From: an uncultured Muribaculaceae bacterium
GTDB taxonomy: Bacteria > Bacteroidota > Bacteroidia > Bacteroidales > Muribaculaceae
Assembly: GCA_910589425.1 (NCBI GenBank)
Contig: CAJUSZ010000005.1
Location: 1-64,000 of the forward strand
DNA length: 64,000 bases
Direction of reading: 5' to 3'
Positions 42,953 through 51,515 of this stretch are shown piece by piece. The translations under genes and the position numbers were made by a program. Position 1 is the stretch's first letter. Every line of letters starts with the position of its first letter. The notes beneath the pieces were generated by a model that was given only the letters and a program-made list of their open reading frames with translations, was not told the DNA's origin and did no database searches.

Positions 42953-44335
42953 ATGAATCAACAGACCCTTCAGGTTCCTTTTTCAGTAAAAGGGAAAGGT
43001 CTTCACACAGGACTTGAAATCACAGCAGTGTTCAATCCGGCACCCGACAACCACGGCTACAAATTCCGTCGGGTCGATCTTCCGGACAGCCCCGTAATCG
43101 ACGCTCTCGCAGAGAACGTTGTGGATACGAGGCGTGGTACTGTGCTTGGTAAAAACGATGTTGTGGTCAGCACCGTGGAACACGCGCTCGCGGCTCTGTA
43201 TGCAGCAGGGATAGACAACTGCCTGATCGACGTGAACGCTCCGGAAATGCCGATCCTCGACGGCAGCGCAAAAATTTATGCAGAGGAAATCGAACGTGCA
43301 GGCATAAAAGAGCAGGAGGCAGACAAGGATTTCTATATCATCAAAGAGAAAATACGTGTCCGCGACGAGGAGACGGGATCGGTCATCACTATTTATCCGG
43401 ATGACAACTTCAGCGTCGAAGCGATGGTGGAGTATAATTCATCCGTCATCCCCAACCAGTTCGCTATGCTCGATGATCTCGCCGATTTCCACACGGAAGT
43501 GGCAAGCGCACGCACATTCGTTTTTGTACGTGAGATCGAACAGCTCATGAACTGCGGACTCATACGCGGCGGGGATCTCGACAATGCAATCGTGATATAC
43601 GACAAGGAGATACCACAGGAGAATATAAACAAGATATGCGACCTGATGGGCGTTCCCCACATGAGACTCGACAAACTCGGATATATCAATCCGGCTCCGC
43701 TCAAATGGGACAATGAACCCGCACGCCACAAGCTGATGGACGTGATCGGCGACATGGCTCTTATCGGCCGTCCTCTCAAAGGACGTGTAGTGGCCGAAAG
43801 ACCCGGGCATTCCATCAATAACAAATTCACCCGCATGCTTCGCAAGGCCGTGAAACACACAGAAGTGCAGTCTCCGGTCTACAATCCTAACACAGAGCCT
43901 GTCATCGACATCAACGGAATAAGAAAACTTATCCCCCACCGCTATCCGTTCCTGCTGATCGACAAAGTGATCGAGCTTGACCGCAAGCACGCTGTCGCAG
44001 TCAAGAACGTAACGGTAAACGAGCCTTTCTTCCCCGGTCATTTCCCTCAGGAGCCTGTGATGCCCGGTGTGCTTCAGGTCGAGGCTATGGCACAGGCAGC
44101 CGGAGTCCTCGTACTCAACTTCCTTGAAGAACCTGAAAAATACTCCACATATTTCCTCAAGATCGACAACGTCAAATTCCGCCAGAAAGTAGTGCCAGGA
44201 AACACACTGCTTCTTCACGTCCAGCTTATGACAGAAATCCGCCGCGGATGTGCCGTAGTCAAAGGCTACGCATTCGTAGGCGAGAAAATAGCCTGTGAGG
44301 CGGAGTTTATGGCTCAGATCATAAAGAACAAATAA
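42953..44335 (+). CDS. lpxC/fabZ: LpxC-FabZ bifunctional fusion
   Basis: The 460-residue protein joins two enzymes. Residues 1 to about 305 are LpxC, the zinc deacetylase committing step of lipid A synthesis: VSTVEHALAAL (zinc His77), PILDGS and RHKLMDVIGDMALIG (zinc His and Asp), and PGHSINN. Residues about 315-460 are FabZ, the 3-hydroxyacyl-ACP dehydratase: IRKLIPHRYPFLLIDKV (catalytic His), FFPGHFPQEPVMPGVLQVEA (acidic residue). The fusion is the usual form in Bacteroidetes and couples fatty acid supply to lipid A output. lpxA follows 13 bases later. Confidence 0.95.
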   Translation: MNQQTLQVPFSVKGKGLHTGLEITAVFNPAPDNHGYKFRRVDLPDSPVIDALAENVVDTRRGTVLGKNDVVVSTVEHALAALYAAGIDNCLIDVNAPEMPILDGSAKIYAEEIERAGIKEQEADKDFYIIKEKIRVRDEETGSVITIYPDDNFSVEAMVEYNSSVIPNQFAMLDDLADFHTEVASARTFVFVREIEQLMNCGLIRGGDLDNAIVIYDKEIPQENINKICDLMGVPHMRLDKLGYINPAPLKWDNEPARHKLMDVIGDMALIGRPLKGRVVAERPGHSINNKFTRMLRKAVKHTEVQSPVYNPNTEPVIDINGIRKLIPHRYPFLLIDKVIELDRKHAVAVKNVTVNEPFFPGHFPQEPVMPGVLQVEAMAQAAGVLVLNFLEEPEKYSTYFLKIDNVKFRQKVVPGNTLLLHVQLMTEIRRGCAVVKGYAFVGEKIACEAEFMAQIIKNK

Positions 44336-44348
44336 TCAGCCAATCAAT

Positions 44349-45128
44349 ATGTTCAACAATAGATACATCGATGTCCATCCCGGAGCCTCGATCGGAAATA
44401 ATGTAAAAATAGGGAATTTCTCCACCATCCACGACGATGTCCAGATCGGGGACAACACTGTGATACACGGGAATGTAACGATATTCCCCGGAGCCCGCAT
44501 AGGAAGCGGCGTTACAATCTTTCCCGGAGCGGTGATCTCGGCAGTGCCCCAGGATCTCAAATTCAAAGGGGAAAAAACTTTTGCCTATATCGGCGACGGA
44601 ACCACACTCAGGGAATGCACCACTGTCAACAGGGGAACTGCAGCGAAAGGAGAGACTTCCGTAGGTCAAAACTGTCTGATAATGGCCTACACCCACATAG
44701 CCCACGACTGCAAAGTCGGGAACAGAGTAATCATTTCAAACGCCACCCAGCTGGCAGGAGAGGTTCAGATCGATGATTTCGCCGTGATCGGCGGAGGAAG
44801 TCTCGTGCATCAGTTCTGCCACCTCGGGAAAAACATCATGCTTCAGGGTGGCGCGCTGGTCAATAAAGACATCCCCCCTTATGTAAAAGCAGCAAGAGAA
44901 CCGATATCATACGTTGGGCTTAACACAATAGGCCTCCATCGTAACGGATTTTCCCAAGACGACATTCAGAAAATCGCCGATGTATACCGGCTCCTTTATC
45001 TCAGCGACCTCAATGTAACCAATGCTGTGAAACTTATATTGCAGACTCTGCCTCAGTCAAGTTTCCGCGATGAGATCGTAGACTTTGTGGTCAACTCCAA
45101 CCGCGGTGTGATCCGTTCGGCTGTTTGA
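44349..45128 (+). CDS. lpxA: UDP-N-acetylglucosamine acyltransferase
   Basis: LpxA adds the 3-O-hydroxyacyl chain to UDP-GlcNAc, the first lipid A step. The 259-residue beta-helix protein has hexapeptide repeats from residue 8 on, the catalytic histidine in MAYTHIAHDCKVGN and a helical carboxyl domain (GLNTIGLHRNGFSQDDIQKI). It closes the lpx unit and is followed by a strong terminator. Confidence 0.95.
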   Translation: MFNNRYIDVHPGASIGNNVKIGNFSTIHDDVQIGDNTVIHGNVTIFPGARIGSGVTIFPGAVISAVPQDLKFKGEKTFAYIGDGTTLRECTTVNRGTAAKGETSVGQNCLIMAYTHIAHDCKVGNRVIISNATQLAGEVQIDDFAVIGGGSLVHQFCHLGKNIMLQGGALVNKDIPPYVKAAREPISYVGLNTIGLHRNGFSQDDIQKIADVYRLLYLSDLNVTNAVKLILQTLPQSSFRDEIVDFVVNSNRGVIRSAV

Positions 45129-45147
45129 CCATACTTAATAGAATTTT

Positions 45148-45189
45148 ATCACGCGGGCTACATCCTTTCCAGAATGTAGCCCACGTGAT
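45148..45189 (+). terminator. Terminator of lpx unit
   Basis: ATCACGCGGGCTACAT (45148-45163) pairs with ATGTAGCCCACGTGAT (45174-45189), one mismatch, ten-base loop, followed by six T. Confidence 0.85.
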
Positions 45190-45211
45190 TTTTTATAAAT
45201 ATTGATCTGAT

Positions 45212-46141
45212 TTACTCGATCCCTGCCAAGGCTGTGAGATACTTAGGCATTGTAGAAGCCTTTCTTATCGCTTTCCAAGGTTTCCGGCCTATCTCATTCT
45301 CCGCATATTCCCAAAACGGCTTTATCTTGCACAATATCTGCGCATCGCCGCAAAGCACAGATGAATAGCCCTCGAACAGAGCATCGTGGAAAGCTTTCAT
45401 CTCCGCTACTCTCTGATTTTTTGGAAGTTCTGCTCCCGAACTGTATTCCCGAGCCAGAGACGGACGACCGAGCAATCCCCTTCCTATCATTACCCCGTGC
45501 AGGGAGGGGAATCTGTCTCTGATTGAATCGATATCAGCCGGAGTCAGAAGATCCCCGTTGTATACGAGCGGGTGAACCGTAGCCTCGGCAATCTCGGAAA
45601 AAGCGTCAAGATCCGGTGTACCACCATATTGCTGTCTTGCGAAACGGGGATGCACAGTAAGCCACCTCAAAGGCATTGAATTCACCGCCTCAAGCGACTC
45701 CTTCCATTCCTGTCCATTCTCCATTCCGAGCCTGATCTTCATCGAAAACTTAACATCAGGATAATCCTGCAAAAGTTTCGCGACATCCTCGGCCAGCGTG
45801 CGGTTGCCGATCGTAGCCGCGCCCCGTCCTCTCGCCGTCTGGAGCGGGAAAGGACACCCCATGTTGAGGTCGATCTCACCTACCCCTTCTGACACAAGCG
45901 TGTCAAGCAGACATTTCAATTCGTCGGTATTCTTGAATATCACCTGCGCCACGGTATGATTTCCTTCGGAAAGGCTGGCATAGAGATCCGTAAGATCACG
46001 TTTTCTCACACTTCCTTTCTCAATGCGTATAAACGGTGTGAAATATATGTCTGCGCCCCCGCACATTCTCGCATGCATATTCCGGTAGGCGGCATCCGTA
46101 TGCCCTTGCACCGGAGCGAACATTATCTTAAAATTTTCCAT
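45212..46141 (-). CDS. tRNA-dihydrouridine synthase
   Basis: Dus enzymes reduce uridines of tRNA D-loops with FMN and NADPH. The 309-residue protein has an amino barrel strand MFAPVQGHTDAAYRNM, the catalytic cysteine in EIDLNMGCPFPLQTARGRGAA, KFSMKIRLG, TVHPRFARQQY and the FMN-phosphate motifs VYNGDLLTPAD and GVMIGRGLLGRPSL. The exact Dus subtype (A, B or C) cannot be fixed. It is read with the DUF486 gene six bases upstream. Confidence 0.87.
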   Translation of the reverse strand: MENFKIMFAPVQGHTDAAYRNMHARMCGGADIYFTPFIRIEKGSVRKRDLTDLYASLSEGNHTVAQVIFKNTDELKCLLDTLVSEGVGEIDLNMGCPFPLQTARGRGAATIGNRTLAEDVAKLLQDYPDVKFSMKIRLGMENGQEWKESLEAVNSMPLRWLTVHPRFARQQYGGTPDLDAFSEIAEATVHPLVYNGDLLTPADIDSIRDRFPSLHGVMIGRGLLGRPSLAREYSSGAELPKNQRVAEMKAFHDALFEGYSSVLCGDAQILCKIKPFWEYAENEIGRKPWKAIRKASTMPKYLTALAGIE

Positions 46142-46147
46142 AGCGAA

Positions 46148-46528
46148 TCATTTTGCAGGCATGAATACGAACCACACAGCTCCGACGAGACAGACAAAGG
46201 CCGCGATATGGTTCCAGTGCAACTTCTCTCCTGAAAAGAAAAACATAGCTATGAGCGTGAACACGGTCAGAGTTATCACTTCCTGAATCACTTTCAGCTG
46301 CATGAGTGTAAACGGCCCCCCATTTCCGCTGAATCCCATTTTATTTGCCGGAATCATGAAACAGTATTCCAACAAAGCCACTCCCCATGACAGCAGTATC
46401 ACTGCAAAAAGAGGCCAGTTCTTCATAATCCCGAGATCATGCAATTTCAGGTGGCCATACCAGGCCACTGTCATGAATATATTTGAGACAACAAGCAACA
46501 ATATTGTGAGCAAAGTAGTCTTCATCAT
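46148..46528 (-). CDS. DUF486 small membrane protein (DMT-type)
   Basis: The 126-residue protein has four hydrophobic segments (TLLTILLLVVSNIFMTVAWYG, WPLFAVILLSWGVALLEYCF, ITLTVFTLIAMFFF, IAAFVCLVGAVWFVFM) and the conserved IPANKMGF turn of DUF486, a relative of the small drug/metabolite transporters. Substrate unknown. It starts with two Met codons, either usable. It lies directly upstream of dus. Confidence 0.82.
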   Translation of the reverse strand: MMKTTLLTILLLVVSNIFMTVAWYGHLKLHDLGIMKNWPLFAVILLSWGVALLEYCFMIPANKMGFSGNGGPFTLMQLKVIQEVITLTVFTLIAMFFFSGEKLHWNHIAAFVCLVGAVWFVFMPAK

Positions 46529-46563
46529 ACCTTACATTAATAATAGATCACCTATTCAGGATG

Positions 46564-46571
46564 CAAAATTA
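46564..46571 (-). promoter_or_regulatory. -7 element for DUF486-dus
   Basis: Minus strand TAATTTTG, a full -7 match about 40 bases before the DUF486 start; -33 not clear. Confidence 0.45.
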
Positions 46572-46612
46572 CATATTTTTCCTGATTGTCCACCAATCAT
46601 GATTATACAACA

Positions 46613-46651
46613 TCAGAAAAAGGTCCGGAAAGAATCCCATCTTTCCGAACC
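46613..46651 (-). terminator. Terminator of mdh
   Basis: GGTCCGGAAAGA (46622-46633) pairs with TCTTTCCGAACC (46640-46651) with one mismatch; on the minus strand it is followed by a run of T (complement of the A run at 46616-46621). Confidence 0.75.
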
Positions 46652-46684
46652 TTGTTATCATGTCTGCTGCTTATCGACGGCAGA

Positions 46685-47614
46685 TCAGCAGGGAAGTGCC
46701 TCGTTGGTCTTGCGAACGGCAGCGGCGCTCTTTGCAAAGAGTTCCTTCTCCTCGTCGTTGAGATCAAGCTCGATGATCTTCTCTATGCCACCTTTGCCGA
46801 GCAGACAGGGAACACCGATGCAGAGACCGGTCTCGCCGTATTCACCCTCAACAAGCGCAGAGCAAGGGATGATGCACTTCTGGTCGTGGATGATAGCCTC
46901 AACAACCTCAGCTGTTGCCGCACCCGGAGCATACCATGCGGATGTGCCGAGGAGCTTGGTGAGAGTTGCGCCGCCTACCATTGTGTCAGCGACAACCTTG
47001 TCGAGTGTGGCCTCGTCAAGCAGAGTTGTGGCGGGGATGCCGCGAAGAGCAGCAAAACGCTTCATGGGGATCATAGTGGTGTCGCCATGACCACCGATCA
47101 CGAAGCCCTCAACCTCATTGGGGTTGGCGTTGAGAGCCTGGGAAAGATAATATTTGAAACGTGAGCTATCGAGCGCGCCACCCATGCCGATGATACGGTT
47201 TTTGGGAAGACCGGATATCTTGTGGATAAGATAGGTCATTGTGTCCATCGGGTTGGAAACGCATACGATGATAGCGTTGGGGCTATATTTGAGTACGCTT
47301 TCAGTTACCTGCTTCACGATGCCGGCATTCACACCGATAAGCTCCTCTCGGGTCATACCGGGTTTGCGGGGTATACCGGACGTGATCACTACAACATCAC
47401 TGTCTGCAGTAGCCTCATAGTCATTGGTTACACCCTTGATGCGGGTGTTCATGTCAAGAAGGTTTGCAGTCTGCATCATGTCCATGGCTTTGCCTTCGGA
47501 CACACCCTCTTTGATGTCAATCATTACAACTTCGTCGGCCACTTCGCGCAGAGCGATCACATTGGCTGCGGTGGCGCCTACGTTACCGGCGCCGACAACT
47601 GTTACTTTCGACAT
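46685..47614 (-). CDS. mdh: Malate dehydrogenase
   Basis: Mdh interconverts oxaloacetate and malate with NAD, here on the reductive branch towards fumarate, succinate and propionate. The 309-residue LDH-like protein has VVGAGNVGATAANVIA, MIDIKEG (acid selecting NAD), SGIPRKPGMTREEL (mobile loop arginines that bind a dicarboxylate), VSNPMDTMTYL and the catalytic FVIGGHGDTTMIPM. The substrate-loop arginines favour malate over lactate. Confidence 0.94.
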   Translation of the reverse strand: MSKVTVVGAGNVGATAANVIALREVADEVVMIDIKEGVSEGKAMDMMQTANLLDMNTRIKGVTNDYEATADSDVVVITSGIPRKPGMTREELIGVNAGIVKQVTESVLKYSPNAIIVCVSNPMDTMTYLIHKISGLPKNRIIGMGGALDSSRFKYYLSQALNANPNEVEGFVIGGHGDTTMIPMKRFAALRGIPATTLLDEATLDKVVADTMVGGATLTKLLGTSAWYAPGAATAEVVEAIIHDQKCIIPCSALVEGEYGETGLCIGVPCLLGKGGIEKIIELDLNDEEKELFAKSAAAVRKTNEALPC

Positions 47615-47668
47615 AATAATTTCCTTTATTTATGTTTATATTTTGGGTATTTATTTCGATTCTGACTC

Positions 47669-47686
47669 CGGCGAAAAAACGCCGGT
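47669..47686 (-). promoter_or_regulatory. Stable hairpin in mdh leader
   Basis: CCGGCG (47669-47674) and CGCCGG (47681-47686 region) surround an A6 loop on the plus strand (T6 on the transcript), inside the predicted mdh 5' leader. Likely protects or tunes the mRNA. Confidence 0.5.
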
Positions 47687-47697
47687 CAAACACTCTG

Positions 47698-47729
47698 CAA
47701 AATTAGCTATTATTTTCCTTTTAGCCAAA
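47698..47729 (-). promoter_or_regulatory. Promoter of mdh
   Basis: Minus strand: TTTG (47726-47729), 20 bases, TAATTTTG (47698-47705), an exact consensus. The leader to the start at 47614 is about 75 bases. Confidence 0.7.
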
Positions 47730-47792
47730 GGAGAAAAGGATAATTTATCTTTAATAACGTGAAACTTTGCAATGGTTTGAAACCGTTGGCTT

Positions 47793-48047
47793 TCACTTCC
47801 CGTAGGACGACGCCACCTCGTCGATCGCATCTTCAAAAGGGATCCACCGGCCTGGCGCTGAAGGATCGGCTTCCACAAAATCCATCAGATCATAATAGTC
47901 TTTGGTGTCGTCCGTCTCCTCGTCGACAACTTCCACAGCGAGCGTGGCCGGATCGATCTCTATCATGGAGTTATCTGAATATGCCCCGTCGTTTACGGCA
48001 AAATCTGCCACTGCTTCTGCAATTTTTTCTCTCAATTCTTTATTCAT
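47793..48047 (-). CDS. Small acidic conserved hypothetical protein
   Basis: The 84-residue protein has no signal peptide and is strongly acidic (VEVVDEETDDTKDYYDLMDFVEAD). It starts MNKELREKIAEAVADFAV and ends EVASSYGK. I do not recognise a family. It follows the phosphoesterase gene by 14 bases on the same strand, so they are co-transcribed. Confidence 0.6.
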   Translation of the reverse strand: MNKELREKIAEAVADFAVNDGAYSDNSMIEIDPATLAVEVVDEETDDTKDYYDLMDFVEADPSAPGRWIPFEDAIDEVASSYGK

Positions 48048-48061
48048 CTCAATCTCTCTTG

Positions 48062-48565
48062 TTATTTATGCTTATGTCGGCCGAGTTCAATCACCTCGCA
48101 GTCGCGCATTTCTGCCCCGTCGACAGTCAGTTTGACCAACGTCCTGACGCTATGCCATCCTTGCAGGCCTGCCGCGCCGGGATTCACACTTAGAATGCCA
48201 AGCCCTTGGTCATACATTATTTTCAATATATGGGAATGTCCGTCTACCGCAAGTCTGATTTCATAATCCTTCAACAGACGTTCAAGCCCTCTGGCCCATT
48301 TGCCGGGATAACCGCCCACGTGAGTCAGAAGCACCCGGACCTGTTCGCAATCGAAGATCTCCGTCTCCCTGAGCTTGCGCCTTGTCTCGCCGTGGTCTAT
48401 GTTACCGCACACAGCCCTGACCCGGCATATCTCCGACAATCGCCCGATGATGGAGTAATCGCCCACATCGCCGGCATGCCAGATCTCGTCACAGTCAGAA
48501 AAATGCCTGGTGTAACGGTCATCCCAATATCCGTGTGTGTCGCTTATTATCCCGATCCTTTTCAT
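48062..48565 (-). CDS. YfcE/MJ0936-type metallophosphoesterase
   Basis: The 167-residue cytoplasmic phosphodiesterase has the metal motifs GIISDTHGYWD, WHAGDVGDY, CGNIDHGETR, LLTHVGGYPG and VDGHSHILK of the calcineurin-like family. Relatives hydrolyse bis-p-nitrophenyl phosphate; the natural substrate is unknown. It lies between clpC upstream and the small acidic gene downstream. Confidence 0.87.
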   Translation of the reverse strand: MKRIGIISDTHGYWDDRYTRHFSDCDEIWHAGDVGDYSIIGRLSEICRVRAVCGNIDHGETRRKLRETEIFDCEQVRVLLTHVGGYPGKWARGLERLLKDYEIRLAVDGHSHILKIMYDQGLGILSVNPGAAGLQGWHSVRTLVKLTVDGAEMRDCEVIELGRHKHK

Positions 48566-48580
48566 TATAATGCGACAGAG

Positions 48581-48607
48581 TATGGAAAGATCGCCGATCT
48601 TTCCATA
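48581..48607 (-). terminator. Hairpin between clpC and phosphoesterase
   Basis: TATGGAAAGAT (48581-48591) and ATCTTTCCATA (48597-48607) form a perfect 11-pair stem with a five-base loop, directly past the clpC stop. No T run on the minus strand, so read-through is possible. Confidence 0.6.
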
Positions 48608-48620
48608 CTCTTATTTTACT

Positions 48621-51212
48621 TTATGAATCAGTTTCGGCAGCGGATTCACTGGAATCTTCCCCTGCGCCGCTGTCAGGATCACGATAGACAAGCGTCAGGG
48701 TTTCCTCTCCATCCTTATAGCTCACGTCTATTATCCCTCCGATCTTACCTTCGGCATTAAGTCGAAGCATCATCTCCGCAAGCTCATCCTCAAGATATTT
48801 CTGAATCGCCCTCTTGAGAGGCCGCGCTCCGAAATTCTTGTCATAACCCTTGTTGGCTATGAAAGATCTGGCTTCATCGGTTAGATTGAGATTGAAGCCC
48901 AATCTGCTGACGCGACCGAAGAAATCCTTCAGTTCGATATCGATTATCCTGAATATATCCTCCCGTTCAAGCTGATCGAACATTATTATGTCGTCCACCC
49001 TGTTGAGGAATTCAGGAGAGAACGCTTTGTTGAGAGCCTTGGAGATTACTCCGTGCGCCATATCCTTGGGATTTCCTCCGGTATTGAAACCGACACCGGA
49101 GCCGAAATCCTTGAGCTGACGGGATCCGATATTGCTCGTCATGATCAGGATCGTATTCTTGAAATCGATCTTACGTCCGAATGAATCTGTAAGCCGTCCC
49201 TCATCCATCACCTGAAGCAGCAGATTGAACACATCGGGATGGGCTTTCTCTATCTCATCAAGAAGAACCACACTGTAAGGATGTCTTCTCACTTTCTCCG
49301 TGAGCTGTCCTCCCTCCTCATATCCGACGTATCCCGGAGGCGCACCGACAAGACGGCTCACGGTGAATTTCTCCATGAACTCGCTCATATCCATTCTCAC
49401 GAGGGCATCAGACGAATCAAAAAGGTATTCCGCGAGTTTCTTTGCGAGCAGGGTCTTGCCGACACCCGTAGGGCCGAGAAACATGAAAGTGCCGATAGGC
49501 TTGTTGGGATCTTTCAGTCCTATTCTGTTACGCTGGATTGCCTTTACTGTTTTCTTGATAGCGTCATCCTGGCCGATCACCGATCCGGCAAGCGACTCCC
49601 CCATCTTGAGAAGACGTGTCCCCTCAGCCTGGGCTATTCTCTGCGCGGGCACTCCGGTCATCATGGCCACCACCTCGGCCACTTTTTCCTCGTCCACCTC
49701 ACGGCGATCGCCGTCGAGCTTATCTTCCCATTCCTTTTTGAGAACCTCAAGGCGCCTGCGCTCATCCTCGCCTTTGTTTCTGAGATGTATGGCAAGCTCA
49801 AAATTCTGGGCTTTCACCGCGTCGAGTTTCTCCTCATTAGTTCGGTCTATCTCCTTTTCCAGTTTCTCGATCTCCTCTGGCACCTGGATATTGGTTATAT
49901 GGACACGCGATCCGGCCTCATCGAGTGCATCGAGCGCTTTATCGGGGAAATTACGGTCGCTCACATAGCGGTCGGTGAGCGAGACACATGCCTTGAGCGC
50001 CTCGTCGGTATAGTTCACATTATGATGATTCTCATATTTGTCCTTGACCATACGCAGGATCTCCAACGTCTCTTCCGGAGTGGTAGGTTCGACCATCACT
50101 TTCTGGAAACGTCGCTCAAGCGCTCCGTCTTTCTCTATATTCTGCCGGTATTCGTCGAGCGTAGTCGCCCCTATGCACTGGATCTCCCCCCTAGCAAGCG
50201 CGGGCTTGAGCATATTGGCGGCATCCATCGAGCCGGGGGCTCCTCCCGCACCGACAATAGTATGGATCTCATCAATGAAAAGTATGATGTCCGGATTCTT
50301 ACTGAGTTCATCGAGTACGGCCTTGATCCGCTCCTCGAACTGGCCACGGTATTTGGTGCCGGCCACCATCCCGGCCATGTCAAGACCTACAACGCGCTTG
50401 CCGAAAAGGACACGGCTCACCTTGCGCTGGATTATCCTCAGCGCAAGACCTTCAACAATCGCCGACTTACCTACGCCTGGCTCACCGATAAGCACAGGAT
50501 TGTTTTTCTTACGGCGGGATAGTATCTGTGCAAGCCGCTCAATCTCATTTTCTCGGCCTACCACAGGATCAAGACGTCCTTCGGCGGCAGCCTTAGTCAT
50601 ATCATATCCGAATTTGTCGAGTGCCGGTGTGTCGGATGACGGTTGTTTGGAGCCACGTCCCTGACCTTTTGAAAAGAAGCTCTGCTTCTTCTGCCCTGAG
50701 GATGGAGGCATGTCGTCATCGTCATCTTCGTCCTGCTGCAATTCGGAGGCAGGACGCGGTGCCTCTTGCCCCGGGAACTGGATAGATATGTCGAAATTAA
50801 GGTATCGCTCTTTCATCGAACGCAGAAATTCACTGTCCATCGAACGGCTGTCGTGTATGAGAGCCAAAAGAAGATGCTCTCCCTGGATGCTGTGGGCATT
50901 CAGTTTGCGTGCCTCGGATGTGGCAAGCTGCAGATGGCGCACTGCCGAAAGAGCTATCCTGTATTGCTTCTCAAAAAGAGTGGTGGCTTCGCCGGAAGGC
51001 TTGTGTTCGGACAGATATTCCTCAATGTCGGAGATCATCTGGTCCACGTTGACATTGATCTGGTGAAGAATTTTCACTACCGTGCCATTGCGGTCTCTCA
51101 ACGCGCCGAGCATGAAATGCTCGGAGACAATCATCGGGGATCCGAATTTGTCTGCTTCAGCCTGAGCCTGTTCAAGCACACCGTTGAACTGCTGTGAAAA
51201 GTCGTTTCTCAT
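48621..51212 (-). CDS. clpC: ClpC-type AAA+ chaperone/unfoldase
   Basis: The 863-residue Hsp100 unfoldase delivers proteins to ClpP. Domains in order: Clp N domain (1 to about 145), a Glu/Asp- and Ser/Gln-rich linker (about 150-200), AAA1 with GEPGVGKS near 243-250 and FIDEIHTIVGAG, a middle region with a UVR-like helix (KLDAVKAQNFELAIHLRNKG), AAA2 with GPTGVGKT near 580 and LLDEIEKAHPD, and a D2-small domain. The acidic Ser-rich tail ends SAAETDS. It faces htpG across a 300-base divergent region. Confidence 0.94.
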   Translation of the reverse strand: MRNDFSQQFNGVLEQAQAEADKFGSPMIVSEHFMLGALRDRNGTVVKILHQINVNVDQMISDIEEYLSEHKPSGEATTLFEKQYRIALSAVRHLQLATSEARKLNAHSIQGEHLLLALIHDSRSMDSEFLRSMKERYLNFDISIQFPGQEAPRPASELQQDEDDDDDMPPSSGQKKQSFFSKGQGRGSKQPSSDTPALDKFGYDMTKAAAEGRLDPVVGRENEIERLAQILSRRKKNNPVLIGEPGVGKSAIVEGLALRIIQRKVSRVLFGKRVVGLDMAGMVAGTKYRGQFEERIKAVLDELSKNPDIILFIDEIHTIVGAGGAPGSMDAANMLKPALARGEIQCIGATTLDEYRQNIEKDGALERRFQKVMVEPTTPEETLEILRMVKDKYENHHNVNYTDEALKACVSLTDRYVSDRNFPDKALDALDEAGSRVHITNIQVPEEIEKLEKEIDRTNEEKLDAVKAQNFELAIHLRNKGEDERRRLEVLKKEWEDKLDGDRREVDEEKVAEVVAMMTGVPAQRIAQAEGTRLLKMGESLAGSVIGQDDAIKKTVKAIQRNRIGLKDPNKPIGTFMFLGPTGVGKTLLAKKLAEYLFDSSDALVRMDMSEFMEKFTVSRLVGAPPGYVGYEEGGQLTEKVRRHPYSVVLLDEIEKAHPDVFNLLLQVMDEGRLTDSFGRKIDFKNTILIMTSNIGSRQLKDFGSGVGFNTGGNPKDMAHGVISKALNKAFSPEFLNRVDDIIMFDQLEREDIFRIIDIELKDFFGRVSRLGFNLNLTDEARSFIANKGYDKNFGARPLKRAIQKYLEDELAEMMLRLNAEGKIGGIIDVSYKDGEETLTLVYRDPDSGAGEDSSESAAETDS

Positions 51213-51515
51213 TTATTTATTGTGTCTTGTTAATTTCTTGTTTTATTGACATTCTCCCAAATGGAATGCGTTAATAGAATGCTTTTGGAGTTGCCTTTGT
51301 TTTCTACGGAATGCAATTCGCGTGCCAACTTCAGATTCAGAGCCTGTTTAATCCCGAAGTTTCTGTTTTTTACACTTTCATTAATATTTTTTACACACCC
51401 GCGCAAAGCATTTTTTATATTCCTGTTTGTTATAGCAGCTGAAATTGGCACACTTTTTGATTTGTTTATCATTTACATTATTTACATTATTCTGAAAACT
51501 TAATAAAACCGATAT
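51213..51515. other. Divergent intergenic region clpC-htpG
   Basis: No convincing gene is seen. It holds the start regions of both chaperone genes and a tandem nine-base repeat ATTTACATT x2 (51471-51488), 28 bases before the htpG start. No exact Bacteroidetes promoter consensus was found for either gene, which may mean an alternative sigma factor or a repressor site. Confidence 0.45.

Noticed and set aside
43439..44218. 259-codon open frame antisense to lpxC/fabZ
   Set aside because: Mirror of a conserved fusion gene; no plausible start or motif.
49239..50522. 427-codon open frame on the plus strand
   Set aside because: Antisense to clpC in a codon-biased gene; no signal, motif or start context.
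51230..51472. 80-codon minus-strand frame between clpC and htpG
   Set aside because: Composition follows the A/T-rich intergenic DNA and it covers both regulatory regions.
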